DNA of 64,000 nt from Heterodera schachtii (lineage: Eukaryota > Nematoda > Chromadorea > Rhabditida > Heteroderidae): NCBI GenBank assembly GCA_023374025.1, contig SIJG01000031.1:750618-814617 (forward strand), written 5' to 3'. A program made the position numbers and the translations under genes. Below are positions 20,815-31,629 of the stretch, piece after piece. Numbering within the stretch: position 1 is the first letter of the stretch; every line of letters begins with the position of its first letter. The notes below the pieces were generated by a model. That model saw only the letters and a list, made by a program, of their open reading frames with translations, was not told where the DNA came from and did no database searches.

Positions 20815-22219
20815 CTTTATCTGCAGCGACTGTTGGCTTTTAGTGTTCAATTTGCTTGCGCCTTCTCAGCTTGGCCTTGGAATTGCGCTGGTCAACCGCC
20901 GCTTTGACCGCATCGTCGACGAACACTTCAAGGCACGCAAATGGACATTGGGCAAAATGCGAATTTGCCACCGAATTGGAAAGAATGGCACCAAGCAAAT
21001 GCGAATTGTCAATGCCGATGGAAAAGCAGTGCCAATCCCGCAAAATCCGTTGCCAACAAAATCATCGGATTCGGACTCATTACGATCGCGTAAAAAATTG
21101 ATTTAATTGGAATTACCGTATTTCCTAAAATAAAGCCCCCTTTTTGAGGGGGGGTTGAAAAATAAAGCCCCCGGGGGCTCTATTTTAGGAAATACGGTAA
21201 TTATATGACCATTTTCTATTTTTGCAGCTACATCAACCACAATGCCATCGCATTTCTCCGCCGTTTTCACCATTTTTTCGCCGTTTCTTCAATCAATTTG
21301 TACATTACCACGACCAATGCTGGCATTTTGGAATTCGTTTTGCGCAACATTTTGCCAATGCTCCGCGACGCCATTCGTTATATGTATTTGGACACCATCG
21401 CTTTTCACCGTCTGCGCGAATTGGCCCCGTCATTGCTCAGCGATTATCCGGCACTTCGCTTTGTCTCTTTCAATGATGCCATTCCCCCCGCTTTTCCACC
21501 CGATGAAAGTGCCAATGCGTCGGATGGCCATGCGGTGGCCAAATGGTTGTTCACGCCCCGCTCGGATGGTGTGTCGAAGTGGCTCAAATACGATTTAGAT
21601 TCACCGGAGGATGAATGGTCGTCAATGATGGAACCGTTTAAAGCGGTGTGATTATCCCTATTTAATTAGGTTTTCTATGATTTTTTATCCCATTTTAGGC
21701 ATTTTCCAATGCTTCTTCTCCGGTTAATTTTGCATTTGTTTTCGCTTTCCGCCGTCTCCACATGACTTAATTGTGCCATTTGATCTGATCAACGAAGTGA
21801 CTGGAGAACAATTGTTACTCGTACAATCACCAAATGCCTTTTTTGCTCTTCCGTTTTCCAATTGCGTGGGATGGGATAAATTGGAAAAAGGCTTTGGAAG
21901 AATTCCGTGCTCGACAGAACCCAATTGACATTCGGATCAGTGACGGCGGATACGACGATGGGTGAACAATTTTAAAATGGCTTAATTGCTTAAATTCGTT
22001 TTTTACGCTTTCAATTTGTATCCAAAAATGTACAGTTTTGTTTTGAAATGGTAGAATTATGGCACAAAAAAATCAAGGATAGTTTTAGAATTGATTGGAC
22101 TCATAAACTCTCATAAAATGCCAATGATGAGTTATAATTGCAATCGAATATCATCGTTTTTCAGTCTTCTCGACGACGCTTCTCCCGGGCCGAGTGATCA
22201 GCAAAAGAAAGATGCATGA
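20815..22219 (+). pseudogene. F-box-like family gene, subfamily 3, frame-broken
   Basis: Exons 20815-21089, 21228-21645, 21699-21961 and 22165-22219 have good splice sites, but single-base losses break the frame. One is near 21060 in an A-run in exon 2 (275 nt, one short of phase). Another is near 21745 in exon 4, where the frame jumps between FVFAF and SPHDLIVPFDLINEVTGEQL. A further slip is near 21890. Recognisable blocks: FICSDCWLLVFNLLAPSQLG, RRFDRIVDEHFKARKWTLGK; YINHNAIAFLRRFHHFF, FVLRNILPMLRDAIRYMYL, ELAPSLLSDYPALRF, AVAKWLFTPRSDG; and the tail ISDGGYDDG plus DDASPGPSDQQKKDA. No first exon is clear. All lesions are one-base losses in short homopolymers, so assembly error cannot be excluded. 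Confidence 0.7.
21114..21199. mobile_element. TA-flanked palindromic MITE in intron
   Basis: Ends TACCGTATTTCCTAAAATAA and its complement (TTTTAGGAAATACGGTA), C-run and G-run interior, 86 bp. It lies in the intron between exons 2 and 3 of the subfamily-3 pseudogene, where it should be spliced out. Confidence 0.7.
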
Positions 22220-22540
22220 ATTAATTAATTAATCAATTAATTAATTGATTGATTGATGCGATTATGTGACCGAAATGATGTGATGTTATTATGTACATTG
22301 TGGTGTTACTTAATTAATTATGTTATTGTTTGGATGTGTTTGACCTTTGCTTGCTCACCGCAAATTCGTCCATTTCCTTTGTATTTTATGTGTATGTAAT
22401 TAATTCATTAATTGTGAATAATCGTTGATAAAATTGCTAATGATAAAATGGATTTGATTTAACTGTGGCGCAACACAAAAAATGCCATGGCACAACAATT
22501 TTTGCCAAAATTTTAGAAAACGAAAATTTAAACACTAGGG

Positions 22541-22704
22541 TTTTCGGGGTCGCTGGTCACGAATCTGATATCCATTTGACCAAGTTCCTAGCCCATGCAA
22601 AATTTAAAATTTGAACTTTCGATTTTTTATTCGAATTCGGGTCCGGGTTTAGGAATTGGTCGATATGGGCGTCAGATTTGTGATCAGCGATCCCGAAAAC
22701 CCCT
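22541..22704. repeat. Palindromic copy of the GGTCGCTGRTCACGAATCTG repeat
   Basis: The left arm reads GGGTTTTCGGGGTCGCTGGT, then CACGAATCTGATATCCATTT. The right arm is complementary (TCAGATTTGTGATCAGCG, then CCCGAAAACCCC). The arms pair around TTCGAATTCGGGTCCGGG-type sequence. Single arms or pairs recur at more than twenty places in the window. Confidence 0.65.
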
Positions 22705-22892
22705 TAAAATGCTTATAATGTATGATTAAAAACAATTTTTTATGGTCTGTAAATTACATAATACCTGCATTTTTTTAGCATAGAAAAAATGATTTTGTAA
22801 GAAAATATTTATTTATTTTTTTCGGTCGAGACAATTCCGAAGGGTTACCAACAAAAAGATACAAAAACATTCATCAATTCCCTTTTCATGAC

Positions 22893-22900
22893 TATAAAAA
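22893..22900 (+). promoter_or_regulatory. Probable TATA box, F-box-like locus
   Basis: TATAAAAA within TTTTCATGACTATAAAAATG, 145 nt upstream of the ATG at 23038. It is the same block as at 18175. Confidence 0.5.
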
Positions 22901-23037
22901 TGTTTGTTTTTCGATTTGCTTCGCATTTGAAAAATTTTATTTTAACGCAATCATTCTGCAATTATTCTTCCCTTTGTGACTTTGTGACGACGACATCATT
23001 CGGAACTCGGCCAAATTGTGCTCTAATTGTCACAAAA

Positions 23038-24756
23038 ATGAATCGACGGTAATTAATTTTTGAAAAGTCACACAAATTCGTCATTATTTAACTAAACTGT
23101 TTCCACAATTCAGTTGGGTTTGCAGCGATGTTTGGTTTGACACTTTTCCGTTTTTGACCGTCCACAACTCGGCCTCAAATTGGCACTGCTTTCGCCCCGT
23201 TTCAATTTGCTGGTGGACACGCATTTTGATGGCAAAAGGGAATTGACAATTTGGAGAACCATCATCATTCGCGAGGACAGTGTCACAGCGGTGCCCGAAA
23301 TAGCTGTGCGCATCGGTTGTGGAAAAACTGTGCCATTTCCGTTGCCCAACCGTCCGCTGCCCAACAAAATTTGCTTTAAATCCGTTTGGATTTGGTAATT
23401 CAAAAGCATTCACCATTATGTGGCCCATAAAAGCATTCATTCCATTTTCAGTTACATCGACCATTCCGTCATTGCATTTCTCCGCTCCAATCAGCAAATT
23501 TGGGACAAAGTCACCAATTTGCGCTTGAGTGTTCCGTTTGCAACAGCAGATGAGCAGCCCGTTTGGGGTGTTATTATGCGTGAAATTTGGCCAATTTTTT
23601 CGGCAAACATTCGCCACTTGGGCGTTTCCAATGGCATCCTTTTTGACAAATTGCGTCGTCTCATTTCGCCATCAATTCTCACTGATCTCGACCAATTGAA
23701 TTCAATCTATTCCGGTGCTTTGTTGCCCGATGCGACTGATTATGATGATCATTTTGATGGGCCAAATGCAACAATTTCTGCTGGCCAAATGTTGTCAAAA
23801 TGGTTGCACAGTCCGAGAAAAGATGGCCAACCGAAGCAATTGCATTTCTTTGTGAAGGAGCCACCAAATATGGAATGGGCCAACACTCTCAAAAAGGTGT
23901 GGCCATAGTTTCGTTAAGTAACTGGGTACTTATGCAGTTTAGGCCACATAAAAATTTTTTTTGTTTTTAATTATAAAAACGTGTTTCCTGGGGTATTCGG
24001 GGCCGCTGATTACGAATATGACATTCATTTCGACCAGTTTCGAACCCCAGACCCGAATTCGAACCAAAGTTGAAAATTCGTTTTTCACCAAAATCCACCT
24101 TTATTGCCCAAAAACGATTAAATTAGACTGAAATGAATAGAAAATAGTGGATTCATGGCCATTCCATGCATTTGAATCGTTTTTGCGCAATAAACGTGGA
24201 TTTTGGCGAAAAATGAAATTCGACTTTTGTTCGAGTTCGGGTCCGGGGTTCGAAATGGATATCATATTATTCGTGATCAACGGCCCCGAAAAAGTTTTTA
24301 TGTGGCCTAAACTGCATAAGTACCAGTAACTGCTGATTTTGATTGCATTTAATTAATGTCCGTCCGTTTTCCAAATTGTTTAGCAATTTCTCTGTGCCAC
24401 CATTTCTTCGGTCAGCTACCAAATTCAATTTACTGTCCATCAACCGTCAACGCAAATTGTGCCATTTGAATTAGCGAACGAAAAGACCAAGGAAAAGCTG
24501 ACACTGATCAAAGCAAGCGCAAATTTTTGGAAAGACCGATGGGTAATGAAACGGTGCCAAAATGGGGAGACGGCGACGGCGGCGGTTCAATGGGCAGCCC
24601 AAAATTTGGACGGATTTAACACTGTCGAGTTTCATTATTACGTCAAAGCTGGCATTGGGTGAGCAACAAAAAAGCATTTGTTTGATTTTGTTTAAAAAAT
24701 TATGCCGAATTTTTAGGCCTTTGTCTCCACGTCGCAAATGGTGTCCAATTATGTGA
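23038..24756 (+). pseudogene. F-box-like family gene, subfamily 1, one frameshift
   Basis: Exons 23038-23048, 23114-23394, 23452-23896, 24384-24658 and 24717-24756. Exon 2 is 281 nt instead of a multiple of three: one T is missing from a T-run near 23152, so the frame changes between WVCSDVWFDTFPF and ALLSPRFNLLVDTHF. Everything else is open: YIDHSVIAFLRSNQQIW, VIMREIWPIFSANIRHLG, SPSILTDLDQLNSI, MLSKWLHSPRKDGQPKQL, FELANEKTKEKLTL and the tail SPRRKWCPIM. The tail is shorter and different from other copies. A single homopolymer slip could be a real lesion or a sequencing error; if an error, this is a fourth intact subfamily-1 gene. Promoter block present. A 400-bp MITE sits in intron 3. Confidence 0.75.
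23925..24324. mobile_element. GG...CC MITE in intron 3, TSD AGTAACTG
   Basis: Starts GGTACTTATGCAGTTTAGGC and ends with its complement (CCTAAACTGCATAAGTACC). AGTAACTG flanks both sides (23917-23924, 24325-24332). The inner arms carry the dispersed GGCCGCTGATTACGAATATG repeat in inverted orientation. A second member with the same ends is at 44726-45113. Confidence 0.85.
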
Positions 24757-26547
24757 TGAAAATGATTTAATGCATTTGAGAAATGGTCGATCATTTTGAA
24801 TTATTATGGTGATGAATAAGAGTGATCTGATTTTTGCTCTGATTTGTTGTTGTTTTTCCGTTTAAATATAATTTTTCTCTCTCGTCTCGATGCATCTCTT
24901 GGGTATATGTACCAATTAAGACGAAAAATTCAGGGTATGAAGTTTTTCATACGCAATTTGTAGTTCCAATAACGGTACAGTGCTTGTCATTAAAAAGGAC
25001 ACACCACATTTTCAGAATTTTAAAAAAGCAAAAAGAAAACAGTTATTAATAGGGCGTTGAATGGCAATCGCCTAGATCATTGGTCCCGAAATTTTTTATT
25101 TAAATTTCTTCTGAAAATTCTTATAACACGTTTCTAGAGGTGTTTTGAGGCGCTGAGCACGAATCCGGCCTCCATTTCGACCTATTTGTAACACCAGACC
25201 TGAATTCGAACAGAGTCGAAAATTAGAATTTTTCGATTTCGATTTTTAGTCTAAAAATGGTTTAGACGATTTTATTGTAGCACCGATGAGTATCGGTGAT
25301 GACTTTCAGTTCGTTTCCGTGTGTGTAAACTAAGGTTGAACAAAAAACTGAAATTTGAGAGAAATTGAATTTTGAATTTTCGAATTTTTGTTAGAATTTG
25401 AGATCGGGGTTCGGAATTAGGAGAAATAGAAGTCGTATTCATGATCAGCGACCCAAAAAACACCTCGAAACATGTTTTCATGATTTTTGGTTATAAAAAA
25501 GGTATTTAAAATGTTCGAATTCCGGTCCGGTGTTACAAATAGGTCGAAATGGAGGCTGGATTCGTGCTCAGCGCCTCAAAACACCCCTAGAAACGTATTA
25601 TAAGAATTTTCAGAAAAAAATTTAAACAAAAAATTTTTGGGACCAATGATCTAGGCGATTGCCGCGTTGAATTATATGGAAATTCATATTTTTTCCTGGA
25701 CTGTGGGAGGCCTGAAACGCACGAAAAAAACATGTTTTTAACTTCGTTTGAAGCTTCTAGGAGGACTTTCCATATCCATATTTTCCCATATTTCGCGATT
25801 TGTGTCCATATTTTGGTATTTATTTCAGGGTTACCCTATGTCCTTATTTGTAAGATTTGTCCTTATTTTGAGGGACCAAATCTTACAAATTTTAAATGTC
25901 CTTATTTGATTTGTCCTTATTCAAGCTCTTTGTCCTTATTTTCGTCTTTTTTGGATTCAGGGAGAAATTTAGATTTTAAATGATAATTTTGAAAGAAATG
26001 TTTTTTGAAGTGAATTAATATGCAAAATCTTAACAAGATTCAATTAAATATTCAAAATTTTCTGGTTTCTTATTCTCTTAAAAAAATTGGCTCAAAATCG
26101 TAATTTTGTCATTTTTTGAACAAAATCGTTAAGAAATCGCATTCCGGCGGCGTCAATTAGAGCAGGGGTGTATCTGTTCTTATTTCTAAGAAATGTTCTG
26201 ATTTGGGGTAGTGCCTTATTTTCATTTAAAGAGGAAATTTTTGAAAAATTTGGCTAATTCCTATCAAAATTCATTAAAAATTTTCCCCCAGCGGCGCCTA
26301 TCGGCACCGCCGGCCCCCCCAAAAACTCCTATTTTTTCTTAAAAAATAGGCCCAAGATCGCAAATTTTAGTCATTTTTTGGACAGAACTTGATAACAAAT
26401 TGCATTAAATTTCCCCGGCGGCGCCTATCGGCACCGCCGGACTCTCTTCCCTCACCCATACCCAAAATTTTTTCTGAAAAATGCGTCTAAAAAAATTGTT
26501 AAAAATCTGATTTTTTGATTCTCAATGCACTGAAATTTACCAATTCC
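24757..26547. other. Intergenic repeat nest, no gene seen
   Basis: It holds the 601-bp fold-back element at 25063-25663. Around 25697 (TGGACTGTGGGAGGCCTG) is an uninterrupted version of the site that carries an insertion at 40416-40933. About 25800-26230 has TTTGTCCTTATT words related to the 54257-54911 element. Two GGCGGCGCCTATCGGCACC repeats lie near 26285 and 26415. Confidence 0.5.
25063..25663. mobile_element. GG...CC fold-back element, TSD GCGTTGAAT (9 bp)
   Basis: Starts GGCAATCGCCTAGATCATTG and ends with the exact complement of that. GCGTTGAAT flanks both sides (25054-25062, 25664-25672). The arms pair over about 150-200 nt on each side and include GCGCTGAGCACGAATCCGGC facing its complement, so the dispersed repeat is part of the arm. 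Confidence 0.85.
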
Positions 26548-29480
26548 TTATGTTTTCGACAAAATTGTGATAAATTTCTCCTTTCTAAGCCGGAATTGCT
26601 CAGAAAATAGGTGGCGGTCAGAAAATAGGTGGCGGTGAGTAATGGCGCCTTTTTCGTTGTTTTGGTCGGCGGGCGGAGACAATGGCCTAAATTTGAATTC
26701 GAACAATAATTAGTTAAATAAATTTTTGAATAAAAATCAAAGAGCGGAGAACCCGAATCTGATATTAATTTTGAGCCACGTCGAATCCCGAACCCGGATT
26801 TGAGCAAAAACTCAAAGTCAAATTTATGAATCTCGCATTTTTGGGAGAAGATTTTGATTCACCCCCACCGCTAAACAATTGCCAATAATTCAATTAAATA
26901 ACAAATAAAAAAATAGGGGCAATGGCAATTCGTACGAAAATCAACTTATATGTATTACAAAATAAAGCCTAGCCAAGGCCAGAGCAAGCCAAAGCCAAGG
27001 ACTAGCCTAGCTTAGGCCTAAGCCTAAGAAATTGTACGAGTTGCCTTGACACAAAAAAGGTCGTCGCTGCTCACCCACCCAATGCAATGTGGACCAGCCA
27101 ATTCAATTCGGACATCGTGCAAATTGTCCAAAATGTTGTGGTTGCGCTGCTGCTGGTGCTGAACCGTCTTCCCGAAAACAACAACATTCGATGGTCGCTT
27201 CTTCAACAGCCAACCATTCATTTTCTCACATTCGAAACATTTGTTTTTTTCACAATTGCCTTCTTTTTGCAATGTCAACTTTTCTTGGGTCGTTTCGTTC
27301 ACCACTTCAAATTGTTCCATTGACGAGGTCGAATCCAACAAAATTTCAATGTTGTAACAGGACGAAGTGGTGGTGGTGGCACGACGGAATGCCTGATGAG
27401 AATAAAAATATGTATAATATATACATATTCTAATTATCCCCCAACCTCCATTAATCCTCTATAATATATACATTATACAATAATTTTTGATAAATTGGAA
27501 CAAAAAATTGTCACTTGAAATAGCAAATTCGAAAACATTGTCAAGGAAATCCAGGTTTTTTCATGTTTGCCTGGGCCTGGGTTTTTCCCATATTGTATCT
27601 CGATTTCCTGGACAAAATTCAGATATATGAAAAACGGTGCCGAAAAATGGCCAGGTCCAGCTCTAGTGTTCACCAAGGGAATAATAAGCCATTTTTCGAA
27701 AAAGCTTTCATTTGTCGAGACCATAAATTTTTATGGGCGGGGGGGGGGGAATAACGGAAAAGTACCCCCTTTTGGGGCAGCACCAACAATCACGAACTAA
27801 GAAGATGGACGACCTCCTTGAACTTGTTGACCAATTCTTGTCCCTTTGATGCATAAGTGCTTGAGCATCGGCAACGCAAATGCTTCGGTTGGCCATCGGT
27901 TGTCGGCGTGTTCAACCATTTGGACAACGATTCGCCAGCAGTTGCATTTGGCCCATCAAAAGCAATTGGAGTGGGGAACAGACGATAGGAACTGATCGAC
28001 TTCAGCTGCGGGAGATCAGTGAGAATTGTCGGGGAAACGAAACGACGCAAATTGTTCAAATTTGCAGGCGAATAAAATGCCAAATGACGAATGCTTGGCG
28101 CAAAAATTGGCCAAATCTCCCCGACCAAGACATCCCAAATCGCTGTTCCAGTGGACGCTTGCAATGTCAGTTTGGTGCCCCTTCGGTCAAAGATTTGCTT
28201 GTTGGAACGGAGAAATTCGATGACAGTTTGGTCGATGTATCTGCGCAAAAGGGGGCAACATAAATGCGTGGCACTTTTATAGTTTAGGGATGGCACAACG
28301 ATTAGTTTAGGTGGCATGATTTAAAACTTGGGTTGGTCGGGACCGGGACCAAAACACGGACAACTGAGTACCGAAGTCACGGTTTTGACCGGGAAATTCC
28401 CGGTTTTCCCAGCCAAAAAGTCCCGGTTTTTCAACCCGAAAAGTCCCGGTCCCGGTTTTGCCCAAATTCCCGGTCCCGACCAACCCTATTTAAAACAGAA
28501 AACCAACTATTATCTCCTGGTTTTATGTGTTTATAGGGGGTTTTCACGGTTGCTGAACCCGAATTTGGCGCATTTGTTTCAACCAATTTCGAACTCCCTC
28601 GAATTCGAGCAAAAATTCGAAAATTTTTGATTTGACTTTTTGTTAAATTTGAGTCGGCGGGTTCGAAATCAGTCGAACATAAAATCGTGTTCAACGCCCC
28701 CAGAAATTATGTTGAATTACTCAATCTGAAGGAAATTGAAGCGCATTTTGTTGGGCAGCTCGTGCAACAGGAAATCGCATGTATCTGCATCTGCCACCGA
28801 TCATCACGTAAAAATGAGGCTCTCCTTCGTCAACGAAACTTTGTCCATAATAATAAAACTCTCGATCGCAATTTTTCTTGTAAATTTTGAAAGTTTTCCA
28901 AATGGTCAATTCGGGTTGGCAGTCGAAATGCGTGTCCACCAAAACATCGAAACGGGGCGAAATCGGAGCAAATTTAAGACAAAGTTGAGGACGACGAAAG
29001 AATGGCAGAATATCCATCCACACGTCGTTGCAAATCCAACTGAAATGCCATTACATGTAATGACATGATCACGCGACGGTAGCCTCCCCCCCTCTTAAAA
29101 AATAAATTTTTTTTTCTTGATCGAAGGACCGGAGAATCCAATTCTGACATCCATTTTGAAGCGTATGATATTTATTTGCCATAATTTATTTGGCGGCAGT
29201 GTTTTATAATGTTTGGTTGGATTTTTCTCAATTCTATCCGTGCCAATAACCAATGGCATAAAAAAAGTTTCCCGCATTCTTTTCTCGAAAAAGAATTTCA
29301 AAATTTTTTTTCCAAAAAAGTGGGGGGTACCGGTACCATTCGGCACTATTACCCAAAATCTGAGCACTCACATTTTCTTCCGTCCTCCAATGGTGTCACA
29401 AAAGAAGCGGACGACGACGATTGCTGTTGATTTTCAACGGCGGACAAAAGTTTTTGCTTTTTCTGGGCAGGCGGTTCCAT
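26548..29480 (-). pseudogene. F-box-like family gene, subfamily 2, segmental copy 2
   Basis: Minus-strand exons are 29372-29480, 28721-29039, 27814-28240, 27079-27392 and 26548-26686. Exon 1 is 109 nt where copy 1 has 110: one A is lost, shifting the frame near GGRKK. Exon 2 has a one-base gain near 28769 that changes the last 20 residues. Exons 3 and 4 are open and more family-like than copy 1: exon 3 reads IWDVLVGEIWPIF and exon 4 has no early stop. The duplication boundary cuts exon 5: after EKGA the frame continues into unrelated sequence (ITHRHLFSDRHLF) and stops at 26548. Exons 3 and 4 differ from copy 1 by about 3% and 10%, although intron 3 differs by one substitution. Probably non-functional as it stands, with ambiguity because the exon 1 lesion is a homopolymer slip. 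Confidence 0.7.
28328..28488. mobile_element. hAT-like MITE, TSD TTTAAAAC (copy 2)
   Basis: Same element and same insertion site as 11209-11361, with TTTAAAAC at 28320-28327 and 28489-28496. The right end is cleaner here (CCCGACCAACCCTA). It carries a short extra block (ACTGAGTACCGAAGTCACGG). Confidence 0.75.
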
Positions 29481-29650
29481 TAAAATTTCGTCTAAAAAAT
29501 AAAAACCAATTAAAACAAATTAGTGAGACATATAAGAGAGTTGCGGTAATACTGCCGATAGTCCCCCCCGCCATTTGTAGAAAATTTTTCTGTTTTAAAA
29601 AGTCGTGAAACGGTTTATGAGGGTTTTCAGGGTCGCTGATCACGAATCTG

Positions 29651-30125
29651 GGTAATACAGGAGAATCTGGGCTCCACCCAAAACTTTTTTCTTTCTATTA
29701 TGAAAGACTAACCTGGGGTTTTTGGGGCTTCTGATCACGAATATGATATTAGATTTGCAAAAATCATTGATTCTTTCATTCATTTTGAAAATCTTAGATT
29801 TTTGAAATTTGTCAATATGGTCAAATGTTGCACCCTTTTTCTAATGAAGCAAACATATATGAGCAGCACTTTTTATTAGCCAATGAGATGACAATAGAAC
29901 AATCACACAAAACTTATACAAAACACTTACTACCCTGCAATAATCAATTTTTAGGACATTTGACCATATTGACAAATTTCGAAAATCTATGATTTTCAAA
30001 ATCAATGATTTTTGCAAATCTGATATCATATTCGTGACCAGAAGCCCCGAAAACCCGGGTTAATCTTTTTATAACAGAAACAAAAAAATTTTTTTTGGGT
30101 GGAGCCCAGATCCTCCAGTATTACC
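29651..30125. mobile_element. GG...CC fold-back MITE, TSD CGAATCTG (copy 2)
   Basis: Duplicate of 12518-13001 with the same ends (GGTAATACAGGAG, CTCCAGTATTACC) and the same flanking CGAATCTG. Confidence 0.75.
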
Positions 30126-30254
30126 CGAATCTGACATTCATTTGTTAATCCATTTTTAATCCAAGACCTGAATTGGGGGAAAACCGAAAATTCCAATTTT
30201 CAATAGTGACAAACCATTGCAAAATCAAAAATGGTCATTCAGTATAGATACGAA

Positions 30255-30604
30255 GGCGCTAGTTAAAAAGCGATCTTTTTTTCAATTTTTTTGCACTTTT
30301 TTGGTCTAATTTTTTTTCAATTTTTTTTTACACACAATGATCAATACCGGGGGTTTTCGAGGTCGCTGACCAATATGGCATCCATTTCGTCTAATTCAGG
30401 AGCCCGGCCCGAACTTGAAAAAGACTTTTTGTTTGAATTTGGGTTCGGGTTCGGAATAGGACAAAATAATTGTCATAATCGTGATCAGCGACCTCGAAAA
30501 CCCCTGTGTACTTGGTTTCAGGACTTTTTAAACCGAAAAAAAATTTGAAAAAAATTAGACCAAAAAGTGCAAAAAATTTTCAAAAAGACCGTTTTAATAG
30601 CGCC
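30255..30604. mobile_element. GG...CC fold-back MITE, TSD GATACGAA (copy 2)
   Basis: Duplicate of 13132-13488 with ends GGCGCTAGTTAAAAAGCG and TTTTAATAGCGCC and flanking GATACGAA. Confidence 0.75.
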
Positions 30605-31183
30605 GATACGAAAATAAGAATTTTGAAAATTTGGTATTTCCGAGTTTCAAAATTAATGTTTGCTTCGGGGAAGAAATTCTCGGAGCGGATCCAATTTCAA
30701 CCAAAAAATTTTTTTGGAAAATCTATTTGATGGCCCAGCAGAGCAAAAACTCACAAAACCACTTTTTTAGATTTTCTTAGGTGTTGAAAAGATTGTAAGT
30801 CAAAAAAATTGAGGCAAAGCGTTTAAAATGGTTCAACTGTGGAAAAAGAACAGAATGTGGGCACAATTTTCATAAATATAAAAAACCTAACTCTAGCCAA
30901 GGCATCTGGCCGAATACCAAAGGGTTACATACCTATATACTTTATACATACACATTATTAACTCATACAAATATACCTATATATTATTCCACATACAAAC
31001 CGAATTGGCAGCATACAACACAATAAATACTACACATATGTGGTAACATATACAGGAAATGAATGAAGAACACATCAAAAATGGGGGACACAAATATCAC
31101 ATGACAGACATTTAAATATGAAATTCTTCGTCCATTATTATCGAATGCCATCACCGTCCGTCGTCGCGTTCATTCATTGCGCA

Positions 31184-31629
31184 TCACCACGTTGTGTAAT
31201 GTTCTCCTCCCGACGGCACTGTCGATGACGCCCTTGTCTGCGCACTTCCTCCTTCAATTGTTGCTGTTGATGGCGATGATTTCGATGGCACTGTTGCTGT
31301 TGATGGCGATGATTGCGATGGCACTGTTGCTGTTGATGGCGATGGTCCAGTTGAGCGTAAGCTCTCCGGTATCAGACTCCGCCACGAGAACGGCTGCTTC
31401 ATCTTCGCTGTTGGCATCTTGGACATCATTCCGCTCGGCACCGCCGTGATCGCACCACCACCGCTTCGTCCTCCACGACCATGGCCATGTCCAGCAGTTG
31501 AGGGCGGCGGCCAGTCCATCATCGAATCCGTTGGTCCCTGCCGCGATTTGTAGTAACTGCTTGGCACTGATGTCGAAAGCTTATCGTTGTCCTGCTGGCC
31601 GGCACGGCGTTTACGGCACAAACAGCAAA
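31184..31629 (-). pseudogene. 3' fragment of the single-pass membrane protein gene
   Basis: Minus strand. It reproduces the last exon of the 14067-15105 gene from the CCLCRKRR motif to HYTTW with no change that I can see. The transmembrane helix, the lumenal segment and the signal peptide are absent because the segmental duplication ends here. Upstream (31630-31770) is a purine-rich block with no signal sequence. Without promoter or start it is probably dead, although the frame is open upstream for about 65 codons and a fusion product is possible in principle. Confidence 0.8.

Larger units (their letters stand above)
22220..23037. other. Intergenic; dispersed repeat and F-box promoter block
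   Basis: 22220-22450 is AT-rich 3' flank with TTAATTAATTGATTGATTG words, shared with 61043-61260. 22541-22704 is a palindromic dispersed repeat. 22840-23037 is the upstream block of the next F-box-like locus, starting with CCGAAGGGTTACC. Confidence 0.5.
29481..31183. other. Intergenic, copy of 12346-14066
   Basis: Carries the duplicate MITEs 29651-30125 and 30255-30604. Differences from copy 1 are mostly run lengths of A, T, C or G. No gene seen. Confidence 0.6.
26650..31629. repeat. Segmental duplication, copy 2
   Basis: It matches 9722-14512 in direct orientation. The right boundary falls inside the last exon of the TM-protein gene, immediately after AACAGCAAA, where copy 1 continues and copy 2 switches to purine-rich sequence. 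The left boundary falls inside exon 5 of the F-box-like gene. Nested MITEs are shared and keep their target duplications. Confidence 0.85.
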
